A stretch of 64,000 nt of DNA from Clostridia bacterium (GCA_022791475.1 JAAVZD010000004.1:160056-224055); one strand, 5' to 3'. Numbered from the stretch's first letter, positions 27,127 through 36,561 are shown. Notes: generated by a model not told the origin, from the letters alone. Numbers and translations: made by a program.

Positions 27127-27798
27127 ATGAGAAAAATACTATTGTCGATAATAATTGTATTACTACTTGTTATAACATATTTTTCTTTGTTCAAAGGAAT
27201 AGAAATAGGAAATTTAAAAATATCTAGCATAAAGCAAATAGATGAAAATAGTAAATTACTAGATGAAAAAATTACAGAAGCTAATAATAAGATAGATATA
27301 GACTATCCTAAAAAAAGAGAAGACTTAAAGCAAGCAAACGATAAAATGAGAGAGGCAGAAGAAAGATATGTGGCTGAAACAAACGCAAGTAGTGATAAAG
27401 AATTAGAAGCTGCTTTAGAAATAGAAAGTTTTGACATAGAAAAATTATGGACCAAACTTGGAAATTATGCTAGAGCAGAAGAAGTTAATTTAAAACTTGT
27501 TCTAAATAGGAGTTCTTCAGGAAGTACAGATACAAAAGATTTATCATTTACAGTAAATGGTAGCTATGTGGGAATAACAAACTTTATTTATGATATAGAA
27601 GATGATGATCAACTAAAATTTAGAATATACAACTATAAAATGCTTCCATATCAAAATGGAATACTACAAGCAACATTTATAGTTAAAGATGTAAGAATAA
27701 CATCTTCATCATTAAATGAATCATTGCCAAGTTCTAGCGGGGTAAATACAACAACTGAAGGGCAAAATACAGATACTCAAAGTACAACTAAGCATTAA
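27127..27798 (+). CDS. PilO-like pilus assembly protein
   Basis: A 223-residue protein with one N-terminal membrane helix (KILLSIIIVLLLVITYFSLF), a coiled coil at about 45-85, then a ferredoxin-like domain (FTVNGSYVGITNFIYDIEDD, KFRIYNYKML). This is the PilO layout. PilO pairs with PilN in the inner-membrane ring that aligns the assembly motor. It lies directly after the PilM-N gene, and its tail is rich in Ser and Thr. Assigned from position and architecture. Confidence 0.65.
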   Translation: MRKILLSIIIVLLLVITYFSLFKGIEIGNLKISSIKQIDENSKLLDEKITEANNKIDIDYPKKREDLKQANDKMREAEERYVAETNASSDKELEAALEIESFDIEKLWTKLGNYARAEEVNLKLVLNRSSSGSTDTKDLSFTVNGSYVGITNFIYDIEDDDQLKFRIYNYKMLPYQNGILQATFIVKDVRITSSSLNESLPSSSGVNTTTEGQNTDTQSTTKH

Positions 27799-27822
27799 AA
27801 AATATAAAGGAGTAAAACCAAT

Positions 27823-28230
27823 ATGGTTAAATCAGTCTTAAAAGAAATTATAATTACATTAGTACTATGTATAGCCATTTTATTAATACTAGGTATTATA
27901 TTTTATGATTATAATCCATTATCAAAAATAGTACCAAATAAAGTGGCATATGAAACACCAGAAGAAGTAAAAAATGAAATAGAAGAAAGTGAAGTAAAAG
28001 ATGTTCTTGAAGGTGGAATAAATATAGTATATAGTATTGATGGTTTAGATTTAAATATAGATAAAAAGAACAATAGTTATGTTCCAGGAAAAGTAGACCC
28101 ATTTGCTGAAGTTTCAGAAGAGCCAGTAACAAATACAAATGGAAAACCTAATTCAGGAAATGTAACTACAAATACTAATAAGAATCCAGATTCAACAGGT
28201 AAATTCTTAAATAATACTGGAAGAAAATAA
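27823..28230 (+). CDS. Small membrane protein of the pil operon
   Basis: A 135-residue protein with one N-terminal membrane helix (IIITLVLCIAILLILGIIFY), an acidic middle region and a low-complexity Asn/Thr/Gly tail. The segment VPGKVDPFAEVSEEP recalls the DPF motif of PilP, which links the PilN-O ring to other parts, but similarity is slight. AAAGGAG precedes the ATG and it is cotranscribed with PilO and the pilin gene. Function unproven. Confidence 0.55.
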   Translation: MVKSVLKEIIITLVLCIAILLILGIIFYDYNPLSKIVPNKVAYETPEEVKNEIEESEVKDVLEGGINIVYSIDGLDLNIDKKNNSYVPGKVDPFAEVSEEPVTNTNGKPNSGNVTTNTNKNPDSTGKFLNNTGRK

Positions 28231-28299
28231 TTAATTTAGGTTATATTTATAAAATAAATATATACAAAAGAATAATTTAAGTAAGGAGGAATTAATACT

Positions 28300-28524
28300 A
28301 TGAAACAACAAAAAGGTATTACTTTAATAGCACTAGTAATTACAATTGTAGTTTTAATAATCTTAGCAGGAGTTGCAATATCATTAACTTTATCAGATAA
28401 CGGTATATTTAACAATGCAAGAAAAGCTAGAGATATGTATTCAAATGCAGCAGGAGCAGAAGGAAACATGATTAACGAAGTTGACCAATTTATGGCAAAT
28501 GAATTAAAAAATGAAGCAGAATAA
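28300..28524 (+). CDS. Type IV pilin-like major subunit
   Basis: A 74-residue prepilin with a short leader (MKQQKG), processing site G-ITLIALVIT and the hydrophobic N-terminal helix (IVVLIILAGVAISLTL), followed by a short helical rest (NARKARDMYSNAAGAEGNM). The usual Glu5 is replaced by Ala, which occurs in some Clostridia pilins. AAGGAGG precedes the ATG. It is the best candidate for the abundant pilin, since it has the strongest ribosome binding site of the operon. Confidence 0.85.
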   Translation: MKQQKGITLIALVITIVVLIILAGVAISLTLSDNGIFNNARKARDMYSNAAGAEGNMINEVDQFMANELKNEAE

Positions 28525-28613
28525 TTAAAAATGTATTTTAATAATATTATTAAAACTAAATATAAGGTTATCTAAAGATGTATTTAGGTAACCTTTATTT
28601 ATAATATAGGTGA

Positions 28614-29411
28614 ATGATGGAAACAATAATTTTTTATGCACTAATTTTTATAATAGGAACCTTATTTGGAAGTTTTTCAACACTTGCAGTATACAGGTTA
28701 CCACTACATAAAGATATAACTCATGAACGTTCATTTTGCACAAAGTGTAATCATAAACTGAAATTTTGGGATATGCTCCCAATATTAAGTTATATATTTT
28801 TAGGGGGGAAATGTAGATATTGCAAAGAAAAAATTAGAATAAGATATTTATTATTAGAAATATTTACAGGAATAGTATTTCTACTATTTGCCATGTCTTT
28901 AAATATTAATTTAGTATATATAGAAATAAGTAAATTTATATACTTGATATTTGGAATATTATATATTGCAGGTTTAATAATAATAGCAGGAATAGATAAA
29001 GAAAATAGGAAGATATCAAAAGGGGTACTTACATATGAAATAGTAGTAGTATCAATATATATGATTTATCTATATATAGTAGAAAAGGCTAATATATATA
29101 GATATGTTATATATTTATTTGCGATACTTATTTTATTATTAATAGATACAGTAAAATTAAGAAAGTTAAAAGTAGATAGTTATTTAGTACAAATTATTAT
29201 ATTATGCATAATACAAGCTACATTTACATACAACTATGGTTTTGTAATAACAACTGTAATGGTACTATTTACAATTGCAATAGAAATAGTAATAAGAAAA
29301 ATATTAAAAAAAGACAAACAATACTTAGAAAAATTACCAATAGCATATTATTTATGTAGTACAAACATAATAGCAATAATAGTTATAAATATGCTAGCAT
29401 TTAGAATATAA
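28614..29411 (+). CDS. Prepilin peptidase (PilD/GspO family)
   Basis: A 265-residue membrane enzyme that cuts the leader from prepilins and usually methylates the new N-terminus. The N-terminal domain has GSFSTLAVYRLP and two CxxC pairs (FCTKCNHKL and CRYCKEKIRIRY). About seven membrane helices follow. The catalytic aspartates of family A24 are probably in GIDKENRKIS and LLIDTVKLRK. Two adjacent ATGs (28614 and 28617) are possible starts, with ATAGGTGA before them. Confidence 0.88.
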   Translation: MMETIIFYALIFIIGTLFGSFSTLAVYRLPLHKDITHERSFCTKCNHKLKFWDMLPILSYIFLGGKCRYCKEKIRIRYLLLEIFTGIVFLLFAMSLNINLVYIEISKFIYLIFGILYIAGLIIIAGIDKENRKISKGVLTYEIVVVSIYMIYLYIVEKANIYRYVIYLFAILILLLIDTVKLRKLKVDSYLVQIIILCIIQATFTYNYGFVITTVMVLFTIAIEIVIRKILKKDKQYLEKLPIAYYLCSTNIIAIIVINMLAFRI

Positions 29412-29423
29412 ATTATTTAAAAT

Positions 29424-29480
29424 AATTGTAGGGGTCGCAGCCATCGGAGACCCGCACTTCGAAGAAATGACTGAAATGAA
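29424..29480. repeat. GTAGGGGTC dispersed repeat, left end only
   Basis: ATTGTAGGGGTCGCAGCCATCGGAGACCCGCACTTCGAAGAAATGA matches the first half of the copies at 32135 and 34783. Between it and the next gene, AAAACTC-TTC-GAGTTTT forms a hairpin (about 29517-29533) that directly adjoins the GAGGAGGG ribosome binding site of the 29544 gene and could limit its translation. Confidence 0.55.
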
Positions 29481-29543
29481 TAATGAATGATGAATAGTGA
29501 ATAATGAATAATACAAAACTCTTCGAGTTTTGAGGAGGGAAAA

Positions 29544-29948
29544 ATGCGAAATATAAAATCAAATAGGGGTGCAACAATAACAGATGTTGTAACGGGTGTG
29601 TTAATATTAATACTATTTACAGGAATTTTAACAACAAGTTTTTACAATATATATAAGCATAATGTTTTAATAAAATATAATTCACAAGCAGTAGACTATA
29701 CAATAAAAATATTAGAATATACAGATAGAATAAAATATGAAGAAGTTACAAATGAATTAAACAATATAATAAAAGAAAAATTTAGTATTAAGGATAATTT
29801 TAATACAAAATTAGAAGTAGAAAATTATAATAAAGAAGATGAACAAAAAGAGGATATTATTAAAATTGTTAAAGTAACAGTAAATTATAAAATAGCAGAG
29901 GAAGAACATAACTATTCAGTACAAAAGTTGAAAATAAAAGAAAGGTAA
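29544..29948 (+). CDS. Minor pilin-like protein
   Basis: A 134-residue protein with a prepilin-like N-terminus: basic leader (MRNIKSNRG), cut site before ATITDVVTGV, then a hydrophobic helix (LILILFTGILTTSFYNIY). It has an acidic residue at position 5 of the mature form (Asp). The rest is a charged globular part with a beta hairpin (KVTVNYKIAEEEHNYSVQKL). Position in the pil operon supports a minor or priming pilin. Confidence 0.7.
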   Translation: MRNIKSNRGATITDVVTGVLILILFTGILTTSFYNIYKHNVLIKYNSQAVDYTIKILEYTDRIKYEEVTNELNNIIKEKFSIKDNFNTKLEVENYNKEDEQKEDIIKIVKVTVNYKIAEEEHNYSVQKLKIKER

Positions 29949-29958
29949 GGATAAAAAC

Positions 29959-30396
29959 GTGAAATCAGAAAAAGGTATTACTTTAACTTATTTAATTATA
30001 TATGTTGTTTTATTAATATTAGTAGTTAGTACTTTATCAATAGTAAGTACACATTTTTACTCTAATACAAAATATTTAATGGATAATGGAAAATATGTTT
30101 CACAGTTTGATAAATTCAATATGTACTTTATAGAAGATGTTAAAAATAATAAAGAAACATATAGTGTAGATGAAAATAAAATAGTATTTGAAGATGGAAC
30201 AATATATACGTATTCAGAAAAATCTATATATAGAAATAAAGTAGAATTATGTCGAAACATAGAAAATTGCGTATTTTCTAAACTAGAAGAAACAGATGAT
30301 AATAATTTTACTAAGAAAATAATAAATGTAAAATTATCAATAGCAGGAGAAAATAAATTTGAAACAGAGATAAACTACATATTGAAGTATTGGTAA
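29959..30396 (+). CDS. Minor pilin-like protein
   Basis: A 145-residue protein with leader MKSEKG, cut site before ITLTYLIIYVV and a hydrophobic helix. The soluble part has alternating beta strands (KIVFEDGTIYTYSEKSIYRN) as in GspI/J-type minor pseudopilins. Two cysteines are close together (LCRNIENCVFS). The start is GTG 29959, 11 bases after the preceding stop. Minor pilin by position. Confidence 0.7.
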   Translation: MKSEKGITLTYLIIYVVLLILVVSTLSIVSTHFYSNTKYLMDNGKYVSQFDKFNMYFIEDVKNNKETYSVDENKIVFEDGTIYTYSEKSIYRNKVELCRNIENCVFSKLEETDDNNFTKKIINVKLSIAGENKFETEINYILKYW

Positions 30397-30511
30397 TATG
30401 TAATTTCTGGTAAAAGTCGAAAATTATATAAATCTAATAAAAAATATAGTATAATTAATATATAGTGGTGGCTATTTGCCATTTATTATGAACAAAAGAG
30501 GAGGAATAAAT

Positions 30512-32134
30512 ATGGCATCAAAACAACCAATAGGAATAGAACTAGCAAAAAGAAATTTGATAACAGAAAAAGATATAGAAAGAGCATTAGATTACAAAAA
30601 AAATCATCCAAACAAAAAACTAGGAGATATAATTAATATACTAAATATATGTGACTCAGAAGAACTTATTAAAGCAATTGGAGAAATATTAGAAGAAAAA
30701 GCAATTTTATTAAAAACATCAGATATAAAAATAGACATACAAGATTATATATCTTTAGATATAATGAAAAGAAATAAAGCAATACCATTTGATGAAGAAT
30801 CAGGACGTGTAAAAGTATGCTTTGCAGATACTTCAAATAGAAGAGCAATAGAAACAATACGATTATTACTATTAAATAAAGGCTTGATAATGGACAAATA
30901 TATTACATTTGAGACAAATATAGAAAAAATACTAACAGAAATAGAAGGGTTAGCATCTGAAACAATTAATCCAAATGGAGATATAACAGGTTTAGTAGAT
31001 AGTATAATAAAAACAGCGATGGAAAAAAGAGCAAGTGATATCCACTTTGAACCAATGCAAGATAAACTAAGAATAAGATACAGAATAGATGGACAATTAG
31101 TTACAGCAATAATGTTAGATAACGATAAACAAACACAAATAATAGGAAGACTAAAAGCAATATCTAATATGCACCAAGAAAAGCAAGAAGCACAAGATGG
31201 TAGAATTCTAATGTATCCAGAATACAACATACGTGTTTCTTCACAAAAAAATGTATATGGAGAAAAATTTGTTTTAAGGTTACTAAAGAAAAATACAGGA
31301 ATAAAGAAAATATATGATTTAGGGTTTCCTAAAGATGAAAAACTTGTAAAGCAAAGTTTTGATAAAAGAAATAGTATAACAATAATAGCAGCACCAACAG
31401 GAGCTGGTAAAACAACCACATTATATAGTATTATAGATTTCTTAAATAGGCCAGAAATAAATATAACAACAATAGAAGACCCAGTAGAAATAAGAATAGA
31501 CGGACTAAACCAAATAGAAATTGATTCAAAAACATCATTTTCAGATTCACTAAGAACAGTATTAAGGCAAGACCCAGACATAGTACTAGTAGGAGAAATA
31601 AGAGACAAAGAAACAGCAGAAATAGCAATGCAAGCTGGTCAAACAGGGCACTATGTATTATCAACAATACATACCATCGATAGCATAGAAGTAATTACAA
31701 GGCTTAGAAAAATGGGAATATCAAATTACGACATTTCAAGTACACTAGCATCAACAGTTTCACAAAGACTTGTTAGAAAAGTATGCCCACACTGTAAAAT
31801 AGAAAGAGAATTTACAGATGAAGAAAAACAAATAATGAACGAATTAGCAGAAAAATATAATATAAAATTAGACTTTAAAGACAAGAAAACCTTTGACACA
31901 CCAGGATGTGAACATTGTAATCATACAGGCTATTATGATAGAATTGCAGTATTTGAAGTATTACCAATAGACGATAAAATAAGAGAGCTAATAGTAAATA
32001 ACGCTTCTAGCATGGAAATAAGAAATGAAGCATTAAAAGGAGAATATAAACCTTTATTAGTAGATGGATTATATAAAGTATTAGAAGGAATGACAACATT
32101 AAAAGAACTAAACAATCAACTAGTAATTTATTAG
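30512..32134 (+). CDS. pilB: PilB/GspE assembly ATPase
   Basis: A 540-residue hexameric ATPase that drives pilus extension. An N-terminal GspE-II domain (IGIELAKRNLITEKDIERAL) precedes the secretion ATPase core with Walker A APTGAGKTTTLY, the Asp box (TTIEDPVEI), Walker B (DIVLVGEIRDKETAEIA) and the His box (GHYVLSTIHT). A zinc site CPHC...CEHCNHTGYYDR follows, typical of PilB. ATG 30512 is preferred, with GAGGAGG directly before it; an upstream in-frame ATG at 30488 lacks one. Confidence 0.95.
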   Translation: MASKQPIGIELAKRNLITEKDIERALDYKKNHPNKKLGDIINILNICDSEELIKAIGEILEEKAILLKTSDIKIDIQDYISLDIMKRNKAIPFDEESGRVKVCFADTSNRRAIETIRLLLLNKGLIMDKYITFETNIEKILTEIEGLASETINPNGDITGLVDSIIKTAMEKRASDIHFEPMQDKLRIRYRIDGQLVTAIMLDNDKQTQIIGRLKAISNMHQEKQEAQDGRILMYPEYNIRVSSQKNVYGEKFVLRLLKKNTGIKKIYDLGFPKDEKLVKQSFDKRNSITIIAAPTGAGKTTTLYSIIDFLNRPEINITTIEDPVEIRIDGLNQIEIDSKTSFSDSLRTVLRQDPDIVLVGEIRDKETAEIAMQAGQTGHYVLSTIHTIDSIEVITRLRKMGISNYDISSTLASTVSQRLVRKVCPHCKIEREFTDEEKQIMNELAEKYNIKLDFKDKKTFDTPGCEHCNHTGYYDRIAVFEVLPIDDKIRELIVNNASSMEIRNEALKGEYKPLLVDGLYKVLEGMTTLKELNNQLVIY

Positions 32135-32246
32135 AATTGTAGGGGTTACAGCCGTCGCAGACCCGTGCTTCGAAGGAATTACCCTAAAAAATAATAAAGT
32201 TAGATTTACACCAACGGGTCGCTTGATAAGGTGGCGACCTCTACAA
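32135..32246. repeat. GTAGGGG...CTCTAC dispersed repeat inside the pil operon
   Basis: ATTGTAGGGGTTACAGCCGTCGCAGACCCG at the left and GGTGGCGACCTCTAC at the right give an imperfect palindrome of about 110 bases between pilB and pilT. The inner CTTCGAAGGAATTACC block is shared with the copies at 29424 and 34783. Confidence 0.65.
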
Positions 32247-32280
32247 AATATAATAAAATAAAAAAGGAGAAAAGAAACAA

Positions 32281-33390
32281 ATGATAAACATTGATGAAGT
32301 ATTGAAAAAAGCAAAAGAATTAGATGCATCAGATGTACACTTAGTATGTGGTTTAAAGCCAATGATTAGAATTTCAAGAGAATTAAAACCAATAGAAGAA
32401 ATGGATATATTAGAAGAAGATAATATGTACGAAATATATGATTATTTTGTAAGAGGAAACTTAGATAAAGATGCTGTATTTAGAGAAACAAAAAAATTGG
32501 ATACCTCTTATGAATTTGAAGACATTCGTTTAAGGGTAAATATATCATATTCAAATGAGATACCTACATGTACATTAAGACTTATAAAAAGTACTTTACC
32601 AAAATATGAAGAATTAGGAGTTCCAGATATAGTAAGAAGAATGACATATCAACCACAAGGGTTAATGTTAGTTACAGGAAAAACAAACTCAGGAAAAACA
32701 ACAACACTTAATGCATTAATAAATGATATAAATGAAACTCAAAACAAAAAAATACTAACATTAGAAAGCCCAGTTGAATATAAGCACACATCAAAAAAAT
32801 CAATGATAGTACAAAAAGAAATAGGAAGAGGTAGAGATTGCTTGTGTTATAGTGATGGTGTTAAAAACTCACTAAGAGAAGACTGTGATATTATAGTAGT
32901 AGGAGAGATACGTGACAGAGAAACAATGGATGCAGCAATAGATACAGCAGAATCAGGACATTTAGTAATAGGAACACTTCACACAAAATCATGTGCAGAA
33001 ACATTAGATAGATTGATAAACTTTTATGACATATCAGACCAATCACAAATAAAATACTTAATGTCAACTTTATTAAAACTAGTAATTTCACAAAGGCTAT
33101 TAAAAGGTAAAGATGGAAAACTAGTATTAGTTCCAGAAGTAATGGTAGTAGATAACATAGTTTCTGGTATAATAAGAAAAGAAAAAATAAGTGTTTCAGA
33201 GATAGAAGATGCAATTCAAAGTAATTCAGAAAAAGGAAGTATAGGTTTAATAAATTCCCTTGCAAAATTATTTGTAGATGATAAAATTACACTAGAACAA
33301 GCAAAATCACAAATAGAAGAAAAGAATTTGGAAATACTAAATAGAACAATAATGCAATTAAAAATAAAAAAAGGAAATAGCAATATTTAA
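32281..33390 (+). CDS. pilT: PilT retraction ATPase
   Basis: A 369-residue ATPase of the PilT type that depolymerises pili. The N-terminal PAS-like part begins INIDEVLKKAKELDASDVHL. Walker A is GKTNSGKTTTLNAL, Walker B is DIIVVGEIRDRETMDAAIDT, and the His box is GHLVIGTLHTKSCAETLDRL. The order PilB, PilT, PilC is common. Presence of PilT implies retractable pili, hence twitching or DNA uptake. Confidence 0.94.
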   Translation: MINIDEVLKKAKELDASDVHLVCGLKPMIRISRELKPIEEMDILEEDNMYEIYDYFVRGNLDKDAVFRETKKLDTSYEFEDIRLRVNISYSNEIPTCTLRLIKSTLPKYEELGVPDIVRRMTYQPQGLMLVTGKTNSGKTTTLNALINDINETQNKKILTLESPVEYKHTSKKSMIVQKEIGRGRDCLCYSDGVKNSLREDCDIIVVGEIRDRETMDAAIDTAESGHLVIGTLHTKSCAETLDRLINFYDISDQSQIKYLMSTLLKLVISQRLLKGKDGKLVLVPEVMVVDNIVSGIIRKEKISVSEIEDAIQSNSEKGSIGLINSLAKLFVDDKITLEQAKSQIEEKNLEILNRTIMQLKIKKGNSNI

Positions 33391-33407
33391 ATTGGAGGAA
33401 ATAAACT

Positions 33408-34766
33408 ATGCCAGAGTATGTATATAGGGCAGTAACTAAAAATGGTTTAATAGTAAAAAATAAAGTTGAAGAAGCTAGTAAACAGGCATTAATAAAAAAG
33501 CTAAAAGGCAATGAATTAATGCCTATTCAAATTGTACAAGTTGGCTATATAGGTAAAATTGGTAAAAGCCAGAAAAAGCAAAAAAAGAATGTTACCAATA
33601 TTGATGATATAATGAAAACAGCAAATACTACTAACATTTTCAACAAAAACCAAGCAAAGCAAATATCAACAATTGAAAAAATAAACTTGGCACTAGCAGC
33701 AACAGAAAAAATAACACCAAGAGATTTAGTTATATTTACACAAAACTTTTATTTACTAAAAAAAGCAAACTTCAATAATATACATGCATTAAGCACAATA
33801 ATACAAAGTACAGAGAATCTTTCATTTAAAGGAATATTAGAAGATATTTTAGCAGGAGTTCAAGCAGGAGACTATATGTATACAACAATGGAATACTATT
33901 CAAATGTATTTCCATATATATATATAAATATGATAAAAGTTGGAGAACTTTCAGGTTCACTTGAAAATTCACTTCAGCAAGCAGTAAAATATCTAGATGA
34001 CTCAGCAGATATAACAAAAAAAGTAAAAAAAATATTAATACCAAATATTTTACAATTTGCATTTATATTATTAGCATTAGTAGTAGGAACACTAGTAGCG
34101 GTTCCTTCAATACAAGGAATATATGACCAAGTAGGAAGTACAGATAAGATTAATCCAATAACAATATGGTTCTTTAACTTTTTAAAAGGGTTTATGGTAT
34201 ATTGGTATATACCAGTAACAATAATTGTAGCAGTTGTAGCAACAGTACTATTTTATATAAATACACCTAAAGGAAAATATAACTTCCATTATTTTAAATA
34301 CACAATGCCTATATTTGGAAAATTAATATTTAGTTTAGATTTTTCAAGATTTTTAAAAGCAATGCTATTAAACCTAAATAATGGAATGAGAATTCAAGAT
34401 GCACTAGATGTTAGCAAAAACGTAGTAAATAATTACGTATTTCTATCAATGGTAGAAACATCAATAAATAATATTTTAATAGGACAATCATGGATAGACC
34501 CATTTGAAAAATCAGGTCTATGTTCATCAATGATAACAGAAATGCTAAAGATAGGTATGCAAACAGATTTACCAGAAATGATGGAAAAATTAGTGCAATA
34601 CATGGAAATAGATATAGATAATATATTAGATAAGATAATGAAAGTATTGCCACAACTAGTATACTCAATAGTAGGAATAGTACTGATATTCTTTGTGTTA
34701 GTAGTACTTGTACCAATACTAGAAGTATATATGGGTAACTTCATGTTCTCAGCAGCAGGAATATAA
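33408..34766 (+). CDS. pilC: PilC/GspF platform protein
   Basis: A 452-residue inner-membrane protein. It starts MPEYVYRAVTKNGLIVKNKV, the typical PilC N-terminus. Two T2SSF domains follow (PRDLVIFTQNFYLLKKANF; FSLDFSRFLKAMLLNLNNGM) with three membrane segments at about 205-228, 260-283 and 420-445. About 70 residues of low-complexity linker (KSQKKQKKNVTN) lie after the N-terminal domain. It anchors the PilB/PilT motors and closes the pil operon. Confidence 0.93.
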   Translation: MPEYVYRAVTKNGLIVKNKVEEASKQALIKKLKGNELMPIQIVQVGYIGKIGKSQKKQKKNVTNIDDIMKTANTTNIFNKNQAKQISTIEKINLALAATEKITPRDLVIFTQNFYLLKKANFNNIHALSTIIQSTENLSFKGILEDILAGVQAGDYMYTTMEYYSNVFPYIYINMIKVGELSGSLENSLQQAVKYLDDSADITKKVKKILIPNILQFAFILLALVVGTLVAVPSIQGIYDQVGSTDKINPITIWFFNFLKGFMVYWYIPVTIIVAVVATVLFYINTPKGKYNFHYFKYTMPIFGKLIFSLDFSRFLKAMLLNLNNGMRIQDALDVSKNVVNNYVFLSMVETSINNILIGQSWIDPFEKSGLCSSMITEMLKIGMQTDLPEMMEKLVQYMEIDIDNILDKIMKVLPQLVYSIVGIVLIFFVLVVLVPILEVYMGNFMFSAAGI

Positions 34767-34782
34767 TGTGTTTCGTTTTGTT

Positions 34783-34892
34783 GTATGGGTCGCCACCTTC
34801 GGCGACCTGCACTTCGAAGAAATTACAAAAAAATAAATTATATTTAAGCAATTTCGTTGAAGATTCGGGCAATTACTAATTGCCCCTACATT
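34783..34892. repeat. GTAGGGG...CCCCTAC dispersed repeat after pilC
   Basis: GTATGGGTCGCCACCTTCGGCGACC at the left, AAGCAATTTCGTTGAAGATTCGGGC in the middle and TTGCCCCTACA at the right. Closest to the copy at 14025-14132. Confidence 0.65.
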
Positions 34893-34935
34893 AAAATTTT
34901 TTACTACTGAACTGTAATAAATAATTTGAATAATC

Positions 34936-34985
34936 ATAAAAAAAGGCCTTTTTTACTAGAAAAAGGACTTTTTTTATGGTATAAT
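34936..34985 (+). terminator. Terminator followed by an extended -10 promoter
   Basis: A hairpin of A-rich and T-rich arms around GGCC (34936-34976) ends in a T run. TGGTATAAT at 34977-34985 is an extended -10 element that could start the sortase transcript. Confidence 0.55.
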
Positions 34986-35019
34986 TATATTAGATATGAG
35001 TTTTAAAGGAGGAAATAAT

Positions 35020-35685
35020 ATGTTTGAAGGCAAATATAGTAAAATATTAACTATTGGGTTAGTAATAGGAATTGTAGTAATAATAGGAATTATAGGATTC
35101 TTCACATTTGATTATATAAGAAATTCAAAAATAAAAGATGATGCTTCAGAGGCAGTAGGAAAATTTGAAGGAAATGTAGAAAATAAAGAAAAACCAGAAA
35201 CTAATGTAATAGATGATGTAACTTTAAATATTCAAATAGAAAATATAATAACAGTTCCAGATGGAAGCTCAAATAATGGAGAAAAAATGTATAAAGGTTT
35301 TCCACAAGTAGGAACAATACAAATACCAAAAATAAATTTAGAATATCCAATATTAAAAGATGCAAGTAAAAAAGCAATAGAAGTATCTGTTGCAGTAAAT
35401 AGTGGTCCAGGTCTAAATAAAGTAGGAAATACAATAATAATAGGACACAATTATAGAAATGGAACATTCTTCTCAAACAACAAAAACTTATCAGAAGGAG
35501 ATAAAATATATATTACAGATGAATTAGGTCAAAAAGTAGAATATACAATATACAATATATTCACAACTGGACCAGAAGATTCAGACTATATGGATAGAGA
35601 TACTGGGGGGAAAAGAGAGGTAACTTTAGTAACATGCACAGACGACACAAAAAGTAGACTGATAATCTGTGCAAAAGCAGACTAA
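35020..35685 (+). CDS. Sortase (first of two)
   Basis: A 221-residue membrane-anchored transpeptidase: N-terminal helix (ILTIGLVIGIVVIIGIIGFF), then the sortase barrel. The catalytic His is in IIIGHNYRNGTFF, the Cys in VTLVTCTDDT (TLxTC motif) and the Arg in SRLIICAK. Sortases cut LPxTG-like signals and link proteins to peptidoglycan or to each other. ATG 35020 has AAAGGAGG upstream; the in-frame ATG at 34996 does not. Its position after the pil operon and next to a second sortase is unusual; the LPEAG protein at 4780 is a possible substrate. Confidence 0.93.
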   Translation: MFEGKYSKILTIGLVIGIVVIIGIIGFFTFDYIRNSKIKDDASEAVGKFEGNVENKEKPETNVIDDVTLNIQIENIITVPDGSSNNGEKMYKGFPQVGTIQIPKINLEYPILKDASKKAIEVSVAVNSGPGLNKVGNTIIIGHNYRNGTFFSNNKNLSEGDKIYITDELGQKVEYTIYNIFTTGPEDSDYMDRDTGGKREVTLVTCTDDTKSRLIICAKAD

Positions 35686-35799
35686 AAGTTAATATATACA
35701 AACACACAAGGTTACTCTACTAATTATAAATACTACTATTTTTATTTTTTAAGAATAGTGCTTATATACAAATTTATTCAAAATCGAAAGGAGTATGTA

Positions 35800-36463
35800 A
35801 TGAATAAAGGAAGAAAATTTTTTTCAATATTATTAACAATTACAATAGTAATAACAATTGGTTTAATCAGCTTTTTAGCATATAAATACATTTCAAATTA
35901 CATACTTACAAAAGAAGCATCAGATATAGTTGATGAATTTGAAAATAGTGTAATTACAGTAGCAATAGATGATGAAAATAATACAGTTAATGGAGAAACA
36001 CAGGCGCCAACAAATTCAAATACTTCAGAAAACAAAACTTCATCAAAAATAAAACATAAAGGATATGATGTAATAGGAAGTATACAAATACCAAAAACAA
36101 AAGTAAAATATCCTATTGTAAATTCAGCAGAGCCAGCAGCTATGGATACAGCAATAGTAATGCTATATGGACCAGGACTGAATGAAGAAGGAAACACAGT
36201 AATAGTAGGTCATAATTACAGAAATGGTGGATTTTTTGGTAACAATAAAAAACTACAAAATGGTGATAAAATATATATAACAGATAGTAAACGGAAACAA
36301 AGTTGAATACACTATTTATAACAAATATACCACAACAGATTCAGACTTTAGTTATGCAACAAGAAATACAGAAGGAAAAAGAGAAATATCATTATCTACA
36401 TGTACTTCAAACAGTTCTACAAGGCTTATTATATGGGCTAAAGAAAACTTAAAAAATAATTAA
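35800..36463 (+). CDS. Sortase (second of two), two frames (+1 shift at CGG)
   Basis: From ATG 35800 (GAAAGGAG upstream) the frame gives an N-terminal helix and the first half of a sortase, including the catalytic His in IVGHNYRNGGFFGNN. At 36292-36294 it meets CGG and stops three codons later. Skipping the C (AAA-CGGA-AAC) continues NKVEYTIYNKY and then ISLSTCTSNSSTRLIIWAK, with the catalytic Cys and Arg, ending at 36463. Without the shift the product lacks two catalytic residues. The full product is 220 residues, the same size and order as the sortase at 35020, its likely duplicate. Confidence 0.85.
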
Positions 36464-36491
36464 AATGTAAACTAAATATAATTATACGGAA

Positions 36492-36515
36492 ATAAGGCTA
36501 TCGGCCTTTTTCTTT
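36492..36515 (+). terminator. Terminator after the sortases
   Basis: AAGGC (36494-36498) and GCCTT (36504-36508) with a T-rich tail. Short but well placed. Confidence 0.55.
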
Positions 36516-36561
36516 ATAGAAAAATTACCATAAAATTTTTAAAAAAATATTGGAAAATGTT

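Noticed and set aside
30745..31608. 287-residue antisense ORF over pilB
   Set aside because: Shadow of the pilB coding frame; no start signal and no recognisable domain.
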